The notes under the pieces: model-generated
The model's input: the letters and a program-made list of their open reading frames with translations, nothing else
What the model was told of the DNA's origin: nothing
The model's database searches: none
Part shown: in pieces, positions 27,124-37,164 of the stretch
Numbering within the stretch: position 1 is the first letter of the stretch
Layout: each line of letters starts with the position of its first letter
NCBI GenBank assembly: GCA_030065275.1
Contig: JASJCV010000004.1
Location: 1-37,164 of the forward strand
DNA from: Desulfobacterales bacterium
Lineage (GTDB): Bacteria; Desulfobacterota; Desulfobacteria; Desulfobacterales; UBA5852
Direction of reading: 5' to 3'
Length of the DNA stretch: 37,164 nt
Translations under genes and position numbers: made by a program

Positions 27124-30100
27124 ATGAACGAACCCGTTATCAAGATCAAAGGCGCTCGCCAGCACAACCTCAAAAACCTCGACCTGGAGATCCCCCTGCA
27201 GCGCTTTACCGTGGTCACCGGGGTCAGTGGATCGGGCAAGTCGTCCCTGGCCCTCGACACGCTCTATGCTGAGGGCCAGCGCCGCTACGTGGAAACCTTT
27301 TCGCCCTACGCCCGCCAGTTCATGGACCGCATGGACCGGCCGCGGGTGGACAAGATCACCGGCATTCCCCCGGCCATCGCCATCGACCGCAAGGATCCCG
27401 TGCGCACCTCCCGCTCCAGCGTGGGCACCATGACCGAGATCACCGACTATGTCAAAATCCTTTTCGCCCGCCTGGCCGTGCTGCACTGTGCCTCTTGCGG
27501 CCGACCGGTCGTGCCCGAAACCCCCCAGGCCATCTGGCAGCGGCTCCGGTCGCTGCCGGAGGGCGAGCGCCTGGTGATCACCTTCCCGCTGGCTGCCGGG
27601 CAGCTCGACGACGATGGCAGTCCGGCGGCCATCCGCCGCAGCCTGCGGCGCCTGGGATTCGATCGCCTTTTTCACGATGGTTCGGTGGTGGACATCGACG
27701 ACTGGGCCTTTGCGCCCGCAGATCCGCCCCCGGACGTGGTGGTCGACCGGGTCGTCCTGCGTCGCGACCGGCGCGAACGGACCATCGACTCGCTCGAGAT
27801 GGCCCTGCGGTTTGGCGGCGGCCAGCTGACGGTCTGGCCCTCTACGGGCCGGCGCCTGGATTTCAGCAGCCGCCTGTCGTGCGCCCGATGCGGCCTGGAC
27901 TTCAGTCCGCCGCTGCCCAACCTGTTTTCGTTCAACAGCCCCATCGGCGCCTGCGAAACATGCCGGGGCTTCGGCCGCGTGATCGATATCGACCTGGACC
28001 TGATCATTCCCGACCGCGGCCTTTCCCTGGCCGAAGGAGCAGTCAAACCCTGGGGCCGTCGCGATGCCGACAACCCGCGGGTGGAGTTCGACGACCTCAT
28101 GGCTTTCTGCCGCCGGGCCCGGATTCCCACGGACATGCCCTTCGGGCGGCTGAAGAAAAGCCAGCAGCGGGCGATCGTCGACGGCACGGACGACTACTAC
28201 GGGATCCGCGGTTTTTTCCAATGGCTCGAGACCAAAACCTATAAAATGCACGTGCGCGTGTTTCTTTCGCGCTACCGCAGCTACAATGCCTGTCCGGACT
28301 GCGGCGGCACACGCTTCAAGCCCGAAACCCTTCTCTACCGGCTGGCCGGGGAAAACATTGGCGCCATCTACGCCCTGAACATCGACGCGGCCACGACCTT
28401 TTTCGACGGGCTGGGCGACATTGCCCGCAACGAGGCCGACCGCCTGGTGCTGGACGAGGTTCGCGGCCGCCTGCGCTACCTCCAGGACGTGGGCCTGGGC
28501 TACCTCACCCTGGACCGCCAGTCGCGCACTCTTTCCGGCGGGGAGGTCCAGCGCGTTTCTCTGGCTTCGGCACTGGGCTCCTCGCTGACCAACACCCTCT
28601 ACGTGCTGGACGAGCCCAGCATCGGCCTGCATCCCCGCGACAACCACCGCCTGATCGGGATCCTCAAAGGACTGCGCAAACTGGGCAACACCGTGGTGGT
28701 GGTGGAGCACGACCCGGACATCATCCGCGCCAGCGACTACATCCTGGACATGGGTCCGCGGGCCGGGGAACAAGGCGGTGAAATCCAGTATTTCGGGCCC
28801 ACCACCGGCATCAACGGTTCGCTGACCGGGGACTATCTCCGGGGGGCGAAGACCATTGCCGTCCCGGACAGGCGCCGTTTGCCGGATGAGCGGCGGCTTA
28901 CGATCCGGGCCGCCGCCCAGCACAACCTGCAGGCCATCGACGTGTCCATTCCGCTGGGGCTCTTCGTGGTGCTCACCGGGGTGTCCGGCTCGGGCAAGTC
29001 CACCCTGGCGGAGGAGATCGTCTACCGGGCGCTCAAGAAGCACCTGGGCGATTCCCAGGGCCGCCCCGGCCGCCACCGGGCGCTCGAGGGCGCGGACCTG
29101 GTGGGCGACGTGGCCCTGGTGGACCAGCGCCCCATCGGACGCACCCCCCGGGCCAACGCCCTGACCTACACCAAGGCCATGGACCCCATCCGCCGCCTGC
29201 TGGCCGCCACCGACGATGCCCGCTCCCAGGGCTTCGGGCCGGGGCATTTCTCCTTCAACGTGGACGGCGGGCGTTGCGAGACCTGCAAGGGCGACGGGTT
29301 CGAGAAAATCGAAATGCAGTTTCTCTCGGACGTCTACGTGGCCTGCCCCGGGTGCAACGGGAAGCGCTTTAAACCTGAAATTCTGTCTGTGACCTACAAC
29401 GGCCGCAACGTGGACGAAATTCTCAACCTGACGGTGGACCAGGCCCTGGTTTTTTTCACCGACCGCCGGCAGATCACAGGCGCGCTGCGCCCGCTGGCGG
29501 ACGTGGGGCTGGGGTATCTACGCCTGGGGCAGCCGCTCAACACGCTTTCCGGTGGCGAGGCCCAGCGCCTCAAACTCTCGCGTTTCCTGGCGCCCCGCCG
29601 CACAACCAAAGCCGGCGGCGCTCCGCTGCTTATATTCGACGAACCCACCACCGGGCTGCACTTCGAAGACATCCGCATCCTGCTCAAGGCCATGCAGACG
29701 CTGGTGGACCGCGGCCACAGCGTGCTCGTGATCGAGCACAACCTGGACGTGATCAAGGCGGCGGACTGGATCATCGACCTGGGGCCGGGCGGCGGGGACG
29801 CCGGCGGCCGGGTGGTGGCCCAGGGCCCCCCCGAAGCCCTAGCTCGGGTCCGCGATTCCCACACCGGTCGATTTCTGGAGGCGGCGCTGGCGGCCGAAGG
29901 AAGGGACAGCGTCACCCGGACAGCGGCGGATGCGGTGGCCGAGGCGGCCGCCGCCTTCACGCCCGCCCCGGCGTCCGAAACGATCCACATCCGGGGCGCC
30001 CGGGAGCACAACCTGCGGAACCTGGATGTCGCCATCCCCCACCGGGAGTTGGTGGTGCTCACCGGCGTTTCGGGGTCGGGCAAATCCACCCTGGCCTTCG

Positions 30101-32451
30101 ATATTCTGTTCGCCGAGGGCCAGCGTCGCTATCTGGAAAGCCTGGCCCCCTACGTGCGCCAGTATATGAAAATCCTGGAGCGTCCCGAGGTGGATCTCGT
30201 CACCGGACTGGCGCCCACCGTGGCCATCGAACAGCGCATCAGCCACGCCAGCCGCCGCTCCACCGTGGCCACCCTGACCGAAATCTACCATTTCCTGCGC
30301 CTGCTTTACAGCAAACTGGGCAGCCAGCACTGCACCGGATGCGGGCGGGCCCTTACGGCCCAGTCGCCCGAGGAGATCCTGGCGCAGATCAACACCCGTT
30401 TCTCCAAGGGACCGGGATGGATCCTGGCCCCCAAGATTGCCGGGCGCAAGGGCTTCCACAAAGAGGTCTTCAGCCAGGCGCTCAAGAAGGGGATCAAGCG
30501 CGCCCGGGTGGACGGGGTGCTCACGGCCATCGAGGCGGGCATGGCGCTGAGCCGCTACCACGAGCACACCATCGAACTGGTGGTGGGCAGCCTGGCCGCC
30601 AAGGACCGGGCCGGCATCGTGGCCCAAGCCCTTGAGGCGGGCGACGGCAGCCTGATCGTGCTGCGGGGAAAGAGGGAAGAAATTTTCAGCCGCCACGGCG
30701 TCTGCCCGGACTGCGGTATCGGGCTCGAAAAACTCGATCCCCGCCTGTTCTCCTTCAACAGCCGCCAGGGGGCCTGTCCCCAATGCAACGGCCTGGGGCA
30801 AATCGGAGGCGAGGACGACGAGGGGCCGCGCGAGACCTGCCCGGCCTGCAAAGGCAGCCGCCTGCGCCCCGAGGCCCTGGCCGTAACGGTGCGGGGTCGC
30901 TCGATCTGGGACCTGGTCCGACAGCCGGCGCGGGCGCTGGCGGCCGAGCTCGGCCGTTGGCGTTTTCCCCGCCACCAGCAGGCCGTGGCGGCGCCGGTCA
31001 TGGCCGAAACCCTCTCCCGGCTGTCGCTGCTGAACCGACTGGGCCTGGGCTACCTCTCTCTGGGACGCAGCGGCGACACGCTATCGGGGGGCGAAGCCCA
31101 GCGGGTGCGGCTGGCGGCCCAGCTGGGCTCCAACCTCACCGGTGTGACTTATGTTCTGGACGAGCCCACCATCGGACTGCACCCGCGGGACAATGGCATC
31201 CTGGTGGACGCCCTCAAGGAGCTGCGCGACCGCGGCAACACCATCGTGGTGGTAGAGCACGACGAGGAGACCATCCGGGCCGCCGACACCATCATCGACC
31301 TCGGCCCCGGCGCCGGGGAACTGGGGGGGCGGATCGTGGCCCGGGGGCGTATCGAAGATCTTCGTAAAGCCCAGGAATCGATTACGGGCGCCTTTCTCGG
31401 CGCCGGTCACAGCGGCAATGGCTCGCGCCTGCGCCTGCGGCCCAAGACACCCCGCCTCAAAATCCACGGGGCGGCCGCCAACAATCTTCGGCGCATCAAG
31501 GCCGAGCTGCCGCTGGGCTGCCTGGTGAGCGTCACCGGGGTAAGCGGGTCGGGCAAGTCGTCGCTGCTTAAGGAGGTCGTCTACAGGAACCTGGCCAACC
31601 TTCTGGGCCGGCGCCACGATCCGGCCGGTGCCTGCCGGCGGGTCACCGGGTGGCAGGCCCTGGATCGCGTGTTGGAGGTGGACCACAGCCCCATCGGCCG
31701 GACCCCGCGTTCGGTGCCGGCTTCCTACGTGGGGTTTCTGGCCGACATCCGCAAACTCTTCGCGCTTACTCCGGAGGCCCGCGCCCGGGGCTACCAGCCC
31801 GGTCGCTTTTCCTTCAACCTTGCGGGTGGGCGCTGCGAAGCCTGCCAGGGCCAGGGCCACCCCAAGGTGGCCATGAGTTTCCTGCCCGATGTCTACGTGC
31901 CCTGCGAGATCTGCCGGGGCGCGCGCTTCAACACCGAAACCCTGGCCATCACCTTCCGGGGCAAGACGATGGCCGAGGTGCTGGGCATGACGTTTGCCGA
32001 GGCCCTGCAGTTCTTCCACGCCATCCCCAACATCCGCAAAGCCGTTCAGTTTGTCTGCGACATCGGCCTGGGCTACCTGCGCCTGGGCCAGCCCAGTCCG
32101 ACCCTTTCGGGCGGCGAGGCCCAGCGCATCAAGCTGGCCCGCCAGCTGGTCAAACCCGCCCGCGGCCACACCCTTTTCATCCTGGACGAACCCACCACCG
32201 GACTGCACCTGGCCGATGTCACCCGGCTGGTGGACGTCCTCCAGGATTTAGTGGACCGGGGCAACACCGTGGCCGTGATCGAGCACAACCTCGACTTTAT
32301 CGCGGCCTCGGACTATATCATCGACCTCGGTCCCGAGGGCGGCGACCAGGGCGGGACGATCGTGGCCGCCGGGCCCCCGGCGGAAATCATGCGCCAGACC
32401 CGAAAATCCCACACGGCCAAGGCCCTGAAGGCCCATCTTAAAAAGAAATAA
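27124..32451 (+). CDS. uvrA: Tandem (double-length) excinuclease ABC subunit UvrA with four ABC NBDs
   Basis: 1775 aa; four Walker A motifs (TGVSGSGKS), four TLSGGE signatures; two complete UvrA-like halves, the second starting near aa 952 ([18 protein letters not shown]). Zn-binding CX2C modules in both halves. Confidence 0.96.
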   Translation: MNEPVIKIKGARQHNLKNLDLEIPLQRFTVVTGVSGSGKSSLALDTLYAEGQRRYVETFSPYARQFMDRMDRPRVDKITGIPPAIAIDRKDPVRTSRSSVGTMTEITDYVKILFARLAVLHCASCGRPVVPETPQAIWQRLRSLPEGERLVITFPLAAGQLDDDGSPAAIRRSLRRLGFDRLFHDGSVVDIDDWAFAPADPPPDVVVDRVVLRRDRRERTIDSLEMALRFGGGQLTVWPSTGRRLDFSSRLSCARCGLDFSPPLPNLFSFNSPIGACETCRGFGRVIDIDLDLIIPDRGLSLAEGAVKPWGRRDADNPRVEFDDLMAFCRRARIPTDMPFGRLKKSQQRAIVDGTDDYYGIRGFFQWLETKTYKMHVRVFLSRYRSYNACPDCGGTRFKPETLLYRLAGENIGAIYALNIDAATTFFDGLGDIARNEADRLVLDEVRGRLRYLQDVGLGYLTLDRQSRTLSGGEVQRVSLASALGSSLTNTLYVLDEPSIGLHPRDNHRLIGILKGLRKLGNTVVVVEHDPDIIRASDYILDMGPRAGEQGGEIQYFGPTTGINGSLTGDYLRGAKTIAVPDRRRLPDERRLTIRAAAQHNLQAIDVSIPLGLFVVLTGVSGSGKSTLAEEIVYRALKKHLGDSQGRPGRHRALEGADLVGDVALVDQRPIGRTPRANALTYTKAMDPIRRLLAATDDARSQGFGPGHFSFNVDGGRCETCKGDGFEKIEMQFLSDVYVACPGCNGKRFKPEILSVTYNGRNVDEILNLTVDQALVFFTDRRQITGALRPLADVGLGYLRLGQPLNTLSGGEAQRLKLSRFLAPRRTTKAGGAPLLIFDEPTTGLHFEDIRILLKAMQTLVDRGHSVLVIEHNLDVIKAADWIIDLGPGGGDAGGRVVAQGPPEALARVRDSHTGRFLEAALAAEGRDSVTRTAADAVAEAAAAFTPAPASETIHIRGAREHNLRNLDVAIPHRELVVLTGVSGSGKSTLAFDILFAEGQRRYLESLAPYVRQYMKILERPEVDLVTGLAPTVAIEQRISHASRRSTVATLTEIYHFLRLLYSKLGSQHCTGCGRALTAQSPEEILAQINTRFSKGPGWILAPKIAGRKGFHKEVFSQALKKGIKRARVDGVLTAIEAGMALSRYHEHTIELVVGSLAAKDRAGIVAQALEAGDGSLIVLRGKREEIFSRHGVCPDCGIGLEKLDPRLFSFNSRQGACPQCNGLGQIGGEDDEGPRETCPACKGSRLRPEALAVTVRGRSIWDLVRQPARALAAELGRWRFPRHQQAVAAPVMAETLSRLSLLNRLGLGYLSLGRSGDTLSGGEAQRVRLAAQLGSNLTGVTYVLDEPTIGLHPRDNGILVDALKELRDRGNTIVVVEHDEETIRAADTIIDLGPGAGELGGRIVARGRIEDLRKAQESITGAFLGAGHSGNGSRLRLRPKTPRLKIHGAAANNLRRIKAELPLGCLVSVTGVSGSGKSSLLKEVVYRNLANLLGRRHDPAGACRRVTGWQALDRVLEVDHSPIGRTPRSVPASYVGFLADIRKLFALTPEARARGYQPGRFSFNLAGGRCEACQGQGHPKVAMSFLPDVYVPCEICRGARFNTETLAITFRGKTMAEVLGMTFAEALQFFHAIPNIRKAVQFVCDIGLGYLRLGQPSPTLSGGEAQRIKLARQLVKPARGHTLFILDEPTTGLHLADVTRLVDVLQDLVDRGNTVAVIEHNLDFIAASDYIIDLGPEGGDQGGTIVAAGPPAEIMRQTRKSHTAKALKAHLKKK

Positions 32452-32472
32452 AATCATAAATGCTCTAATTGC

Positions 32473-32501
32473 TTGACAATCCGCCAATTCGCACGTAGTG
32501 T
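32473..32501 (+). promoter_or_regulatory. Putative sigma70 promoter (TTGACA-N17-TAGTGT) upstream of the DEAD-box helicase
   Basis: Perfect -35 hexamer at 32473-32478, 17-nt spacer, weak -10 at 32496-32501. Confidence 0.55.
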
Positions 32502-32548
32502 GCCCCACAACGTTACCGCTGTTCCAGGAGAAAACTGATTGCATTGTG

Positions 32549-32579
32549 AGCCCCGGAATGTTCCGGGGCTTTTCTTTTT
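32549..32579 (+). terminator. Intrinsic terminator in the helicase 5' leader
   Basis: AGCCCCGGAA tg TTCCGGGGCT followed by TTTCTTTTT; 32 nt before helicase ATG. Confidence 0.85.
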
Positions 32580-32611
32580 GAAGAGCACAACCCGAAGGAA
32601 TTTTGTAATAA

Positions 32612-33907
32612 ATGGATTTTAACACGTTTGATTTTCACCCCAAGGTGGCCGCCGGAATTGCCGCGGCCGGCTACACCACGCCGACCCCCATTCAGGTTCG
32701 GGCCATCCCTGAAGTGCTGCAGGGCCGCGATGTCATGGGCCTGGCCCAGACCGGCACCGGCAAGACGGCCGCGTTCGCGCTGCCGATTATAAACCGCCTG
32801 ATCAAGGGCCGCCGCGGGACGCTGCGCGCCCTGGTGGTGGCGCCCACCCGCGAGTTGGCCGAACAGATTCACGAATCTTTCCGCACCCTGGGCCGCAGGA
32901 GCGGTCTGCGCAGCAGCGCCGTCTACGGCGGGGTCGGCATCAACCCCCAGATCGACCGTCTGCGTCGCGGCGTCGATATCCTGGTGGCCTGCCCGGGACG
33001 CCTGCTGGACCACATCGAGCGCCGCACCGTCGACCTGTCCCGCCTCGAGGTGCTGGTGCTGGACGAAGCCGACCAGATGTTCGACATGGGATTTTTCCCG
33101 GATATCCGGCGCATCGTGGCCCGCCTGCCCAACGAACGGCAGACCCTCTTGTTTTCGGCCACCATGCCGGAGGAAATCAAGAAGCTCACCCGGGAGGTCC
33201 TGCGCCGGCCGGTCACCGTCCAGGTGGATCGCGTGGCCCCGGCCGCCACGGTCAGCCATGCTCTTTATCCGGTGGCCCCGCACCTCAAAACGGCGGTCCT
33301 GCTGGAACTGCTGCGGCACACCGACACCGGGTCGGTGCTCGTTTTCACCCGCACCAAGCACCGCGCCCGCACGCTGGGCCGCAAGCTCGAAAACGCCGGC
33401 TACCGTGCGGCCTCGCTTCAGGGGAACCTTTCCCAGAACCGCCGCAAGGCCGCGCTGGACGGCTTCCGGGACGGTAGGTTTCAAATGTTGGTGGCCACCG
33501 ACATCGCCGCCCGCGGCATCGATGTGAGCCAGGTTTCGCATGTCATCAACTACGATATCCCCGATACGCCCGAGGCCTACATCCACCGCATCGGCCGCAC
33601 CGGACGCGCGGCCCGCAGCGGTGATGCCTTCACCCTGGCCACCCCCGAGGACAACAGCATGGTGCGCAGCATCGAGCGTGTCCTGGGTGCCCCGCTGGAG
33701 CGCCGGCATCTTGAAGATTTCGACTACCAGCGCGCCGCCCCTCGGCGGAACGGTGAATTCAGCCGTCCGCCGCGAACGGCCTCCCGAAACCGCCGCCCCG
33801 CCTGGATAGGCAGGGGCACAAAGCCGGGTGCCGGCAGCGGGCGGCGGAGATCGTCTTCCCGGCCGCGCAAAGCCCGGCGAGGCAGCCTCCAGGCCGCCCT
33901 GGCCTGA
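32612..33907 (+). CDS. rhlE: DEAD-box RNA helicase (RhlE-like)
   Basis: GYTTPTPIQVRAIPEVLQGRDVMGLAQTGTGKTAAF, PTRELAEQI, VLDEADQMFDMGF, FSATMP, HRIGRTGRAARSGDA; Arg-rich C-terminal tail. Confidence 0.93.
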   Translation: MDFNTFDFHPKVAAGIAAAGYTTPTPIQVRAIPEVLQGRDVMGLAQTGTGKTAAFALPIINRLIKGRRGTLRALVVAPTRELAEQIHESFRTLGRRSGLRSSAVYGGVGINPQIDRLRRGVDILVACPGRLLDHIERRTVDLSRLEVLVLDEADQMFDMGFFPDIRRIVARLPNERQTLLFSATMPEEIKKLTREVLRRPVTVQVDRVAPAATVSHALYPVAPHLKTAVLLELLRHTDTGSVLVFTRTKHRARTLGRKLENAGYRAASLQGNLSQNRRKAALDGFRDGRFQMLVATDIAARGIDVSQVSHVINYDIPDTPEAYIHRIGRTGRAARSGDAFTLATPEDNSMVRSIERVLGAPLERRHLEDFDYQRAAPRRNGEFSRPPRTASRNRRPAWIGRGTKPGAGSGRRRSSSRPRKARRGSLQAALA

Positions 33908-33939
33908 ATCGCAGTTTCCGATTTGGCTGAACTTCCCTG

Positions 33940-33966
33940 AAAAAAGGGTGGCCATCCGGCCACCCT
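33940..33966 (-). terminator. Intrinsic terminator on the minus strand
   Basis: AGGGTGGCC ggat GGCCACCCT followed by TTTTTT on the minus strand; between rhlE and the minus-strand 98-aa gene. Confidence 0.65.
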
Positions 33967-34054
33967 GGTCGTTTGCAAACACGCGGGCCTGGCCCATCGG
34001 CGCCGGGCCTTCCGTGGGCACGCGGCTCCGTCCGAATTATTGAACGGAGCGGAG

Positions 34055-34171
34055 GGCAAAGCAAAAAGTCCGAGAGCAAGGCTTGCGAGTCCGGAGGAGT
34101 GAGGCGTACATCGTTACGCCGCAGTGACGACGGGCGAAGCATAACGCCGCTATCGGGCTTTTTGCTTAGCC
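34055..34171. repeat. Imperfect palindromic repeat, copy 5 (overlaps the stop of the 98-aa gene)
   Basis: Outer AAGCAAAAAG/CTTTTTGCTT; CCGAgAGCaaGGC/GCCGCTaTCGG; centre GGCGTAcatcgtTACGCC; high identity with 26989-27111 core. Confidence 0.85.
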
Positions 34172-34462
34172 ATCCCGGCGTTTAAAGCCGGTGAGCACCC
34201 ATACGGCTCCCCAGAAAGCAGCCACCGGCAGAACGCCCACGCTGGCGAACGTGACCAGGTCCCCTGCCCAGGGTTGGAGCCACAGCGCCGCGATGACCAG
34301 CCAGATCACCGATACAAACAGCGCCAGGCGCCACTTCCAGGGGATCTGCCTGATCTGGACCGGCGGTCTGGGGGTCTGTGCCGGGCGGGATACCATGCGG
34401 GGCAGGAAGAAGAGCACGATCACGATGAGGACCAGAACCAGAATTTCCTGAAGACCCGACAA
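34166..34462 (-). CDS. Small hypothetical membrane protein (98 aa, TTG start)
   Basis: Hydrophobic segments (ILVLVLIVIVLFFLP; LALFVSVIWLVIAALWL; VLPVAAFWGAVWVL); AGGAG upstream of TTG. Confidence 0.6.
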   Translation of the reverse strand: MSGLQEILVLVLIVIVLFFLPRMVSRPAQTPRPPVQIRQIPWKWRLALFVSVIWLVIAALWLQPWAGDLVTFASVGVLPVAAFWGAVWVLTGFKRRDG

Positions 34463-34640
34463 ATGCCGCTCCTTGGCATGTAATTAGATCGTGATCCGCA
34501 CAACCCGCCGATGGGCCGTGTTGGGGCGAGGTTCTATCGCAACCAGGCAGCAAGCACAACCCTTGGCCGGCGCGGGCGAGGAGCCGGCCTTTCATCCGCA
34601 TTGGAATCGCTATCGGAATCGCAATCGAATTATTTTGATT

Positions 34641-34786
34641 TTAGAACGTATCTCAAAATTAAGATTGGTGTTCCTGGCAAGGCATGAGGCTGGGTAAAAG
34701 CGGAGCATACAATCAGTATGTGAGTATTTTGAGCGGGCTCATAACACCGCCAGGGGCGCTTAGATTATTTTTAAGATGCGTTCTAA
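34641..34786. repeat. Imperfect palindromic repeat, copy 6 (divergent)
   Basis: Outer TTAGAACGtATCTcAAAA/TTTTaAGATgCGTTCTAA; CCTGGC/GCCAGG; centre CATACaatcaGTATG; shares GCAAGGC, CAGTAYG and CATAACRCCGC with copies 4 and 5. Confidence 0.72.
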
Positions 34787-35224
34787 TCAAAGGACGCTTT
34801 CAGAATCCTTCCTTGCGGCAATCGAATGGATTAAGAAATGAAACCAAAATAATTTCGCCCCGAAAAAACCGATCGGTGCCCATTATTGTAATCTGCGGCC
34901 AATGATATCCGTTCCTCGCGTCCTGTCGCCTTGGCACGCGAATACGGGCCCTCGGCCGCAGGCCGAGGCAAGTCGTTTCAATTTCTGGTTTTTTAGAAAA
35001 ATCGGCAATTGAGACTGCTTTTGGCGGTTCTTGGCGCCATAGCGTCATGGCGCGAGGTAACACCGTTGCCTGCTTCGCTGTTGTAAATCCCTGGAGCGCC
35101 TTTGCGACTCCGCGCGAGATCGGCTGCCAGCCGCTTTATTCCGGTCACATTACGCGAAATGGGCTCCGTGACGTGCCTCGATCCGGAAGCCCCCTCCTGG
35201 AATGGGCGGCCCATCCCCCGGGCG

Positions 35225-35881
35225 TCAATTCTGAACCTGACCATCCTGCAGCCTGATGATCCGTTGCGATCGCATGGCCAGTTCATTGTTGTGCGTCACC
35301 ATGACAATGGTCAACCCGCGGTCATGGAGCGCGGAGAGAAGATCAAATATCCTGTCACTGTTCTCCGTGTCGAGGTTGCCGGTGGGTTCGTCGGCAAAAA
35401 GCACCTCGGGATCGTTGACCATGGCCCTGGCTACCGCCACCCGCTGCATCTCTCCGCCGCTGAGCTGGTTGGGATGATGGCGGCGCCGGGAATCAAGGCC
35501 GATAAGACTAAGGAGCCGCCGGATTTTTTCTTCGTCGGCTTCCCGCCGTGCGAAAAGCAGGGGCAAGGTGACATTTTCATAAACCGAAAGACCGGGAATG
35601 AGATGAAACTGCTGAAAGACAAATCCGATTTTTTCCCGGCGTATCCGGACCAGCTCTTTTTCCGGGAGTTGGTCCACGGCCGCCCCGTCGATTTTCATGA
35701 CCCCCATGGACGGCTGGTCGAGACATCCCATGATGTGCAGCATGGTTGTTTTTCCCGAACCGGACGGGCCCACAACGGAAACAAATTCTCCTTTGCCGAT
35801 TTCCAGGTCAACCCCTCGAAGGGCGTGCACCGCTTCGGCACCGCGGACATAATTTTTTTGTATACCGTGAAGTTCTATCAT
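35225..35881 (-). CDS. ABC transporter ATP-binding protein (MacB/LolD-like)
   Basis: [57 protein letters not shown]. Confidence 0.94.
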   Translation of the reverse strand: MIELHGIQKNYVRGAEAVHALRGVDLEIGKGEFVSVVGPSGSGKTTMLHIMGCLDQPSMGVMKIDGAAVDQLPEKELVRIRREKIGFVFQQFHLIPGLSVYENVTLPLLFARREADEEKIRRLLSLIGLDSRRRHHPNQLSGGEMQRVAVARAMVNDPEVLFADEPTGNLDTENSDRIFDLLSALHDRGLTIVMVTHNNELAMRSQRIIRLQDGQVQN

Positions 35882-37035
35882 CCTTTAATGGCCTCGATGG
35901 GATTGATCTTGGATGCCTTCCAGGCGGGATATCCGCCGGCCAGCAAACCGACCGTCAACGAAAAAGCGATGCAGGCCAAGGCCAGCAGCGGCTCAAAGTG
36001 GATCATCTTGCCGGACGGCACATAGGGCATAAAATTGCGGACAAACCCCTCGATGATCCCTGCGGCAACGCTGGAAACAAAGATCCCGGCAACACCGGCG
36101 CAAGTCGTCAGCAGGAGGGTCTCTTTCATGATGATCCGGAAGATATCAAGCTTGGAGGCTCCTATGGCCCGCATCATGCCGATCTCCGGGGTGCGCTCGA
36201 ACACCGCCATCAGAATCGAATTCATGACACCGACCGCGCTGATCAGCATGGCGATAACGGCGATCGACATGCCCAAAACCTTGGCGGAGTTGGCGAGCGT
36301 GCCGAGACTGCGCATCACCTCGTTCATGGTGACAATCTGGATGCCCGGCACCTGCATGGCAAGCGCCTCGGTAACCTGATCCAGGCGATCCGGGGCCGCG
36401 ACCTTGACGCCGATGGCCGTGAGCCCGTCTCGCTTCTCAACGATCTCCTGCAACGCCCTGATGGGCATATAGACAAAGGCGTCCTCCTGGCTGCCTGTAT
36501 TGGCGATGATGGCCGCCACCCGGAAGCTGCGAGACCCGTAGCGGATCGTGTCGCCGATTTGAATGTTGTCATGCCCGGCGATTTCGGCACCGATGATCAG
36601 ACCATCATCATCCTCCGGCACAGCCCCTTTAAGCTGCCAACCCGGCTTGAGTGCGGAGACGTGCGCCATATCCATCCCGTGCACCAGGTCGAGCCGGTCC
36701 ATTTCCCGGTTTGCCAGTTGGGTGACGAGCATGGGGGAGGCCAGTTCGACGCCGCTGATTTTCCGGGCCGCATCGAGGGTCTCGATATCGATGAATTTGG
36801 GTGTCACCGCACCATGCAGGACCAGCGAGGCCACCTCATGGGGGCAGCCCGCGGGCACGATCATGAAATGAATGCCCGTCTTGCGCAATTCATTGTCGAG
36901 CCCTTGTTCAAAGCCCCGGTTGAAGGAAACAATGGAGAACAATACGGCCACCGAGGCGGCGATGCCGATCAGGGTGAGCATGCTCCGGATCTTGTGGCGC
37001 AGCAGATTGTTTACGGCGAGTTTTATGAAATCCAT
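35878..37035 (-). CDS. ABC transporter permease (MacB/FtsX-like)
   Basis: LAVNNLLRHKIRSMLTLIGIAASVAVLFSI, periplasmic MacB_PCD-like region, C-terminal FtsX-like TMs; 4-bp overlap with the ATPase. Confidence 0.92.
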   Translation of the reverse strand: MDFIKLAVNNLLRHKIRSMLTLIGIAASVAVLFSIVSFNRGFEQGLDNELRKTGIHFMIVPAGCPHEVASLVLHGAVTPKFIDIETLDAARKISGVELASPMLVTQLANREMDRLDLVHGMDMAHVSALKPGWQLKGAVPEDDDGLIIGAEIAGHDNIQIGDTIRYGSRSFRVAAIIANTGSQEDAFVYMPIRALQEIVEKRDGLTAIGVKVAAPDRLDQVTEALAMQVPGIQIVTMNEVMRSLGTLANSAKVLGMSIAVIAMLISAVGVMNSILMAVFERTPEIGMMRAIGASKLDIFRIIMKETLLLTTCAGVAGIFVSSVAAGIIEGFVRNFMPYVPSGKMIHFEPLLALACIAFSLTVGLLAGGYPAWKASKINPIEAIKG

Positions 37036-37164
37036 CAGAGTATCTGCACCCCCTGGGCGACGACCTGATAACCGTCCTCGGTCTTTATGACGGTGCCGGT
37101 CACCTTGGCTTTCCTGCCGACGGCCGCCGACAAACTGAAATCTGCCGGTTTGAGATTGACGAAA
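37035..37164 (-). CDS. C-terminal fragment of a further gene of the ABC operon (truncated by window)
   Basis: In-frame minus-strand reading ...VNLKPADFSLSAAVGRKAKVTGTVIKTEDGYQVVAQGVQIL*, stop overlapping the permease ATG (TGATG). Confidence 0.6.
   Translation of the reverse strand, partial: FVNLKPADFSLSAAVGRKAKVTGTVIKTEDGYQVVAQGVQIL

Noticed and set aside
26944-29247. 767-aa minus-strand ORF
   Set aside because: Antisense to uvrA and runs through the palindromic repeat; composition typical of a shadow ORF.
32513-34021. 502-aa minus-strand ORF
   Set aside because: Antisense to the DEAD-box helicase.
26989-34171. CRISPR array or integron from the repeated ~100-bp units
   Set aside because: Units are palindromic, kilobases apart and lack regular spacers; no cas or integrase genes are seen.
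34993-35286. 97-aa ORF as a protein-coding gene
   Set aside because: Spans the ABC gene end and an intergenic palindrome-rich stretch; no domain.
35746-37068. 440-aa plus-strand ORF
   Set aside because: Antisense to the MacB/FtsX-like permease, which has clear TM and family motifs.

Overview
High-GC bacterial chromosomal window, probably Desulfobacterota-like (inferred from gene content only; no rRNA or marker is present to confirm it). Most of it is coding: PBP1A; a TRAP cluster (Usp, fused 4TM/12TM permease, TAXI-type binding protein) next to a NarL-type two-component system; a minus-strand DksA-like/PHP/RNase III/radical SAM run; a cobalamin riboswitch with a strong intrinsic terminator, followed by a short ThiC-family protein and CobT; pyrE; an ftsE-ftsX-envC-ctpA-yibQ division/envelope cluster; an ILVBL-like ThDP enzyme; a zinc-finger/J-domain protein; a double-length UvrA with four NBDs; a DEAD-box helicase with a short terminator-containing leader; and a MacB/LolD-like ABC exporter. 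The two strongest observations are: (1) the B12 riboswitch -> ThiC paralog -> cobT arrangement, which argues that the 'ThiC' is a BzaF-type 5-hydroxybenzimidazole synthase making the lower ligand of a cobamide; and (2) a family of ~90-146 bp imperfect palindromes in intergenic gaps, sharing a central GGCGTAS-loop-STACGCC hairpin and an AACGCCGC-type arm, with outer stems that differ in sequence but keep pairing. All calls were made by eye; no database search or folding was run.
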